The translations under genes were made by a program, and so were the position numbers. DNA of 64,000 nucleotides from Pseudotamlana agarivorans (GTDB lineage: Bacteria > Bacteroidota > Bacteroidia > Flavobacteriales > Flavobacteriaceae), in the NCBI RefSeq assembly GCF_001642835.1, contig NZ_LXEI01000003.1, forward strand, positions 62,001-126,000, given 5' to 3'. This document shows positions 62,236 through 64,000 of the stretch, one piece after another. The notes beneath the pieces were generated by a model. The model worked only from the letters and a program-made list of their open reading frames with translations. It searched no databases and was not told the origin of the DNA. How positions within the stretch are numbered: the stretch's first letter is position 1; each line of letters opens with the position of its first letter.

Positions 62236-63813
62236 TTAGGAAGTATAATGCGTGTTTACTAACTCAATTACACTTTCTACCGTTGGCACTTTAGCGATAC
62301 GAACATCTTCAAAATGTTTTCTTGCTTCTTTAGCTGTGGTTTCACCAATACAGAATGCAATCACGTTCGATTTGTTATTTTGAACGAAACTTTCAACCGT
62401 AGAAGGGCTGTAAAACATGACACTTTCTACAGAATCAGCAACTTTAAATCCGTCAAATTTAGTTTGATATGCTTCTACCTCGGTTACCTTAATGTTATTT
62501 TCTTCTAGAATATTTGGTAAATCGTCTAGCCTTAAATCACTGCAAAAATACATGACTTCAGTACCTTCTAAATAATCAACTAAATAGGAGGCCAGTTTTT
62601 TAGCGCTATTTTCGGAGTGCTTAACTTTTCCTATGGTATTTTCTACAAGGCGTTTGGTACGACGGCCTACACAGTAAATATTTTTAAATTGTAATTCCAA
62701 GGCCGAGTAGTTTGTAATTAATGACTGTACGGCATTTTTACTGGTTATAATTACGTTTTCAACTTCGTTTTTTAGGAAACGTGGATGAATACGATTTAGG
62801 CTTATTTTAATGAAATCGGAGCTTTCGCTTGCAATATTTTCATGGAATAATAAGCGTTGATCTTCGGTAAGAGATTTTGTAGAAAAGACCGTGGTTTTCT
62901 TGCTGGATTTAATGTTATCCATCAATCGTTTACCTCCACGTTCAATTACAAAATCGGCGCAAAATTGGGCCATATCTTTATGTTCTCCTAGTTTTTTAAC
63001 TCGGGTGACATCAATACGTTTAGAGCCATCTTCGCTTAATAACACTCCTTTAAAGTGAATTTCTTCATCTTTAATATAGGCTAACGCGCCTATGGGAGCA
63101 GTACAGCCGCCTTCTAATTTATTTAAAAATTCGCGCTCAATACTGGTGCAAATTTCGGTTTCTTCATGGTTTAATTCGGCACAAGCGGTTTTAACGAATT
63201 CGTCATTTTCTAATGCTGTAATCATAATCGCACCTTGCGCAGGTGCTGGAATCATCCAATCTAGGTTAAAAGATTCTTCAGGACGAATGCCTATTCTACC
63301 AATACCTGCGGCAGCAAAAATAGCAGCGTTCCAATGCTCGTTATCTTGTAATTTTTGAAGGCGTGAATTGACATTACCTCTTAAATCTACAATGGTATGC
63401 GAAGGAAAGCGGTTAAGCCATTGTGCACGACGTCTTAAGCTCCCGGTGGCAATGACAGCTTTTTTTGAAGCTAAAAACTCTTCATTGTGTTTAAAAACTA
63501 GGGTGTCGTTAACATTGCCTCGTTTTAAAACGGCAGCCTGAATAATGCCTTTAGGTAGCACTGTAGGGACATCTTTTAAAGAGTGTACGGCAATATCGAT
63601 ATCATCATTAAGCATGGCAATATCAAGAGTTCTTGTAAAAATACCGGTGATGCCTAATTCATAAAGAGGCTTGTCTAAAACTAAATCGCCTGTAGATTTT
63701 ACAGGAACCAGTTTAGTTTTATGCCCAAGGGCTTCCAGTTGCGTTTTTACGATGTTGGCTTGCCATAGTGCTAATTCACTATCGCGCGTACCAATTCTTA
63801 TGGTTTTAGACAT
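62236..63813 (-). CDS. hemC: HemC-HemD fusion (hydroxymethylbilane synthase / uroporphyrinogen III synthase)
   Basis: A 525-residue two-domain protein. Residues 1-300 are hydroxymethylbilane synthase (start SKTIRIGTRDSELALWQA, GSLRRRAQW, and the dipyrromethane-binding Cys237 in LEGGCTAPIG). Residues ~305-525 are a uroporphyrinogen-III synthase-like domain (IITSKNAVQSL, YCVGRRTKRLVE, VMFYSPSTVESF, AFCIGETTAKEA). The fusion would make and cyclise hydroxymethylbilane without release. Its start overlaps the hemA stop by 8 bp. Confidence 0.93.
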   Translation of the reverse strand: MSKTIRIGTRDSELALWQANIVKTQLEALGHKTKLVPVKSTGDLVLDKPLYELGITGIFTRTLDIAMLNDDIDIAVHSLKDVPTVLPKGIIQAAVLKRGNVNDTLVFKHNEEFLASKKAVIATGSLRRRAQWLNRFPSHTIVDLRGNVNSRLQKLQDNEHWNAAIFAAAGIGRIGIRPEESFNLDWMIPAPAQGAIMITALENDEFVKTACAELNHEETEICTSIEREFLNKLEGGCTAPIGALAYIKDEEIHFKGVLLSEDGSKRIDVTRVKKLGEHKDMAQFCADFVIERGGKRLMDNIKSSKKTTVFSTKSLTEDQRLLFHENIASESSDFIKISLNRIHPRFLKNEVENVIITSKNAVQSLITNYSALELQFKNIYCVGRRTKRLVENTIGKVKHSENSAKKLASYLVDYLEGTEVMYFCSDLRLDDLPNILEENNIKVTEVEAYQTKFDGFKVADSVESVMFYSPSTVESFVQNNKSNVIAFCIGETTAKEARKHFEDVRIAKVPTVESVIELVNTHYTS

Positions 63814-64000
63814 TTTTTGTTGCGGGTTCTAACTGAAATACTTTTTTAATAAGTTCTAAACTATCGTCTGTAGAAATATTATCATCTTTAAGGTGATGAG
63901 CAAAGTGATTCGTTATTTTTTGAATGATGTTGTTGCTAATTAATTCGGCTTGTGCTTCATTAAAATCAACATTTTTTTTGCGTTGTGTGTCTAATTCTGC
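63806..64000 (-). CDS. hemA: glutamyl-tRNA reductase, C-terminal fragment
   Basis: The last 64 residues of a gene running off the right edge; the frame is open from base 64000 (AELDTQRKK) to the stop at 63808-63806. The sequence ELISNNIIQKITNHFAHHLKD is helical and matches the C-terminal dimerisation domain of HemA. Position upstream of hemCD with an 8-bp overlap supports this. HemA makes glutamate-1-semialdehyde, the first step of the C5 heme route. Confidence 0.82.
   Translation of the reverse strand, partial: AELDTQRKKNVDFNEAQAELISNNIIQKITNHFAHHLKDDNISTDDSLELIKKVFQLEPATKNV

Overview
The window is a chromosomal segment of a low-GC member of the Bacteroidota, almost certainly a marine-type flavobacterium (Flavobacteriaceae). 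The evidence is the gliding/type IX secretion (T9SS) genes (SprE/PorW-like, GldH, and a secreted protein with a gliding-motility C-terminal sorting domain), TAnnTTTG-type -7 promoter elements, weak Shine-Dalgarno sequences, many outer-membrane barrels and sulfatases. I see no rRNA, tRNA, CRISPR array, prophage or transposase gene.

Layout. 1-1063: end of an ABC-transporter permease plus its ATPase. 1181-4162: SprE/PorW-like lipoprotein and bactofilin. 4125-9949: AtpZ-like and small membrane proteins, then F-type ATP synthase genes atpB-E-F-H-A-G (beta and epsilon are not here). 10084-12660: large repetitive T9SS client. 13046-19921: flippase, dUTPase, sugar-nucleotide transferase, TPR protein, DUF4292 lipoprotein, EnvC-like protein and a small membrane protein, which looks like an envelope-assembly cluster. 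20094-21417: LRR protein and acyl-CoA thioesterase. 21638-31193 (minus): two sulfatases with two POTRA-less Omp85-like barrels, an HdeD protein, a DUF502 protein and another barrel. 31410-35853: HU/SPOR protein, dprA, a repeat island, trpS and plsC. 36078-38787 (minus): small lipoprotein, ECF sigma factor and an anti-sigma/beta-barrel fusion. 38893-44883: recA; trhO-trhP-ferredoxin (tRNA wobble-uridine hydroxylation); ricT and gldH. 44941-49862: PBP1A, SPOUT methyltransferase, and a CoA-transferase gene pair interrupted by a four-helix-bundle (S23/IVP) gene cassette. 50164-55333 (minus): DppD/F-type ABC ATPase, exonuclease, serine hydrolase, Ogt and CBS/DUF21 protein. 55444-64000 (minus): heme-biosynthesis region hemA(partial)-hemCD fusion-hemE-(EI24, nhaA)-hemF-(DUF4421-like, ychJ)-hemB.

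The window is mostly core genome. The most distinctive parts are (i) a candidate dual-membrane-spanning anti-sigma system, (ii) an operon carrying both known routes of tRNA U34 hydroxylation plus a ferredoxin, (iii) the sulfatase/Omp85 cluster without SusCD genes, (iv) a small S23-protein cassette with inverted ends inserted exactly between the two CoA-transferase subunit genes, and (v) a repeat island whose boundary hairpins overlap the stop codons of dprA and trpS. Several intergenic hairpins, notably between atpE and atpF and between recA and trhO, look like RNA-level control elements. No database search was possible; family names come from recognition of sequence motifs.
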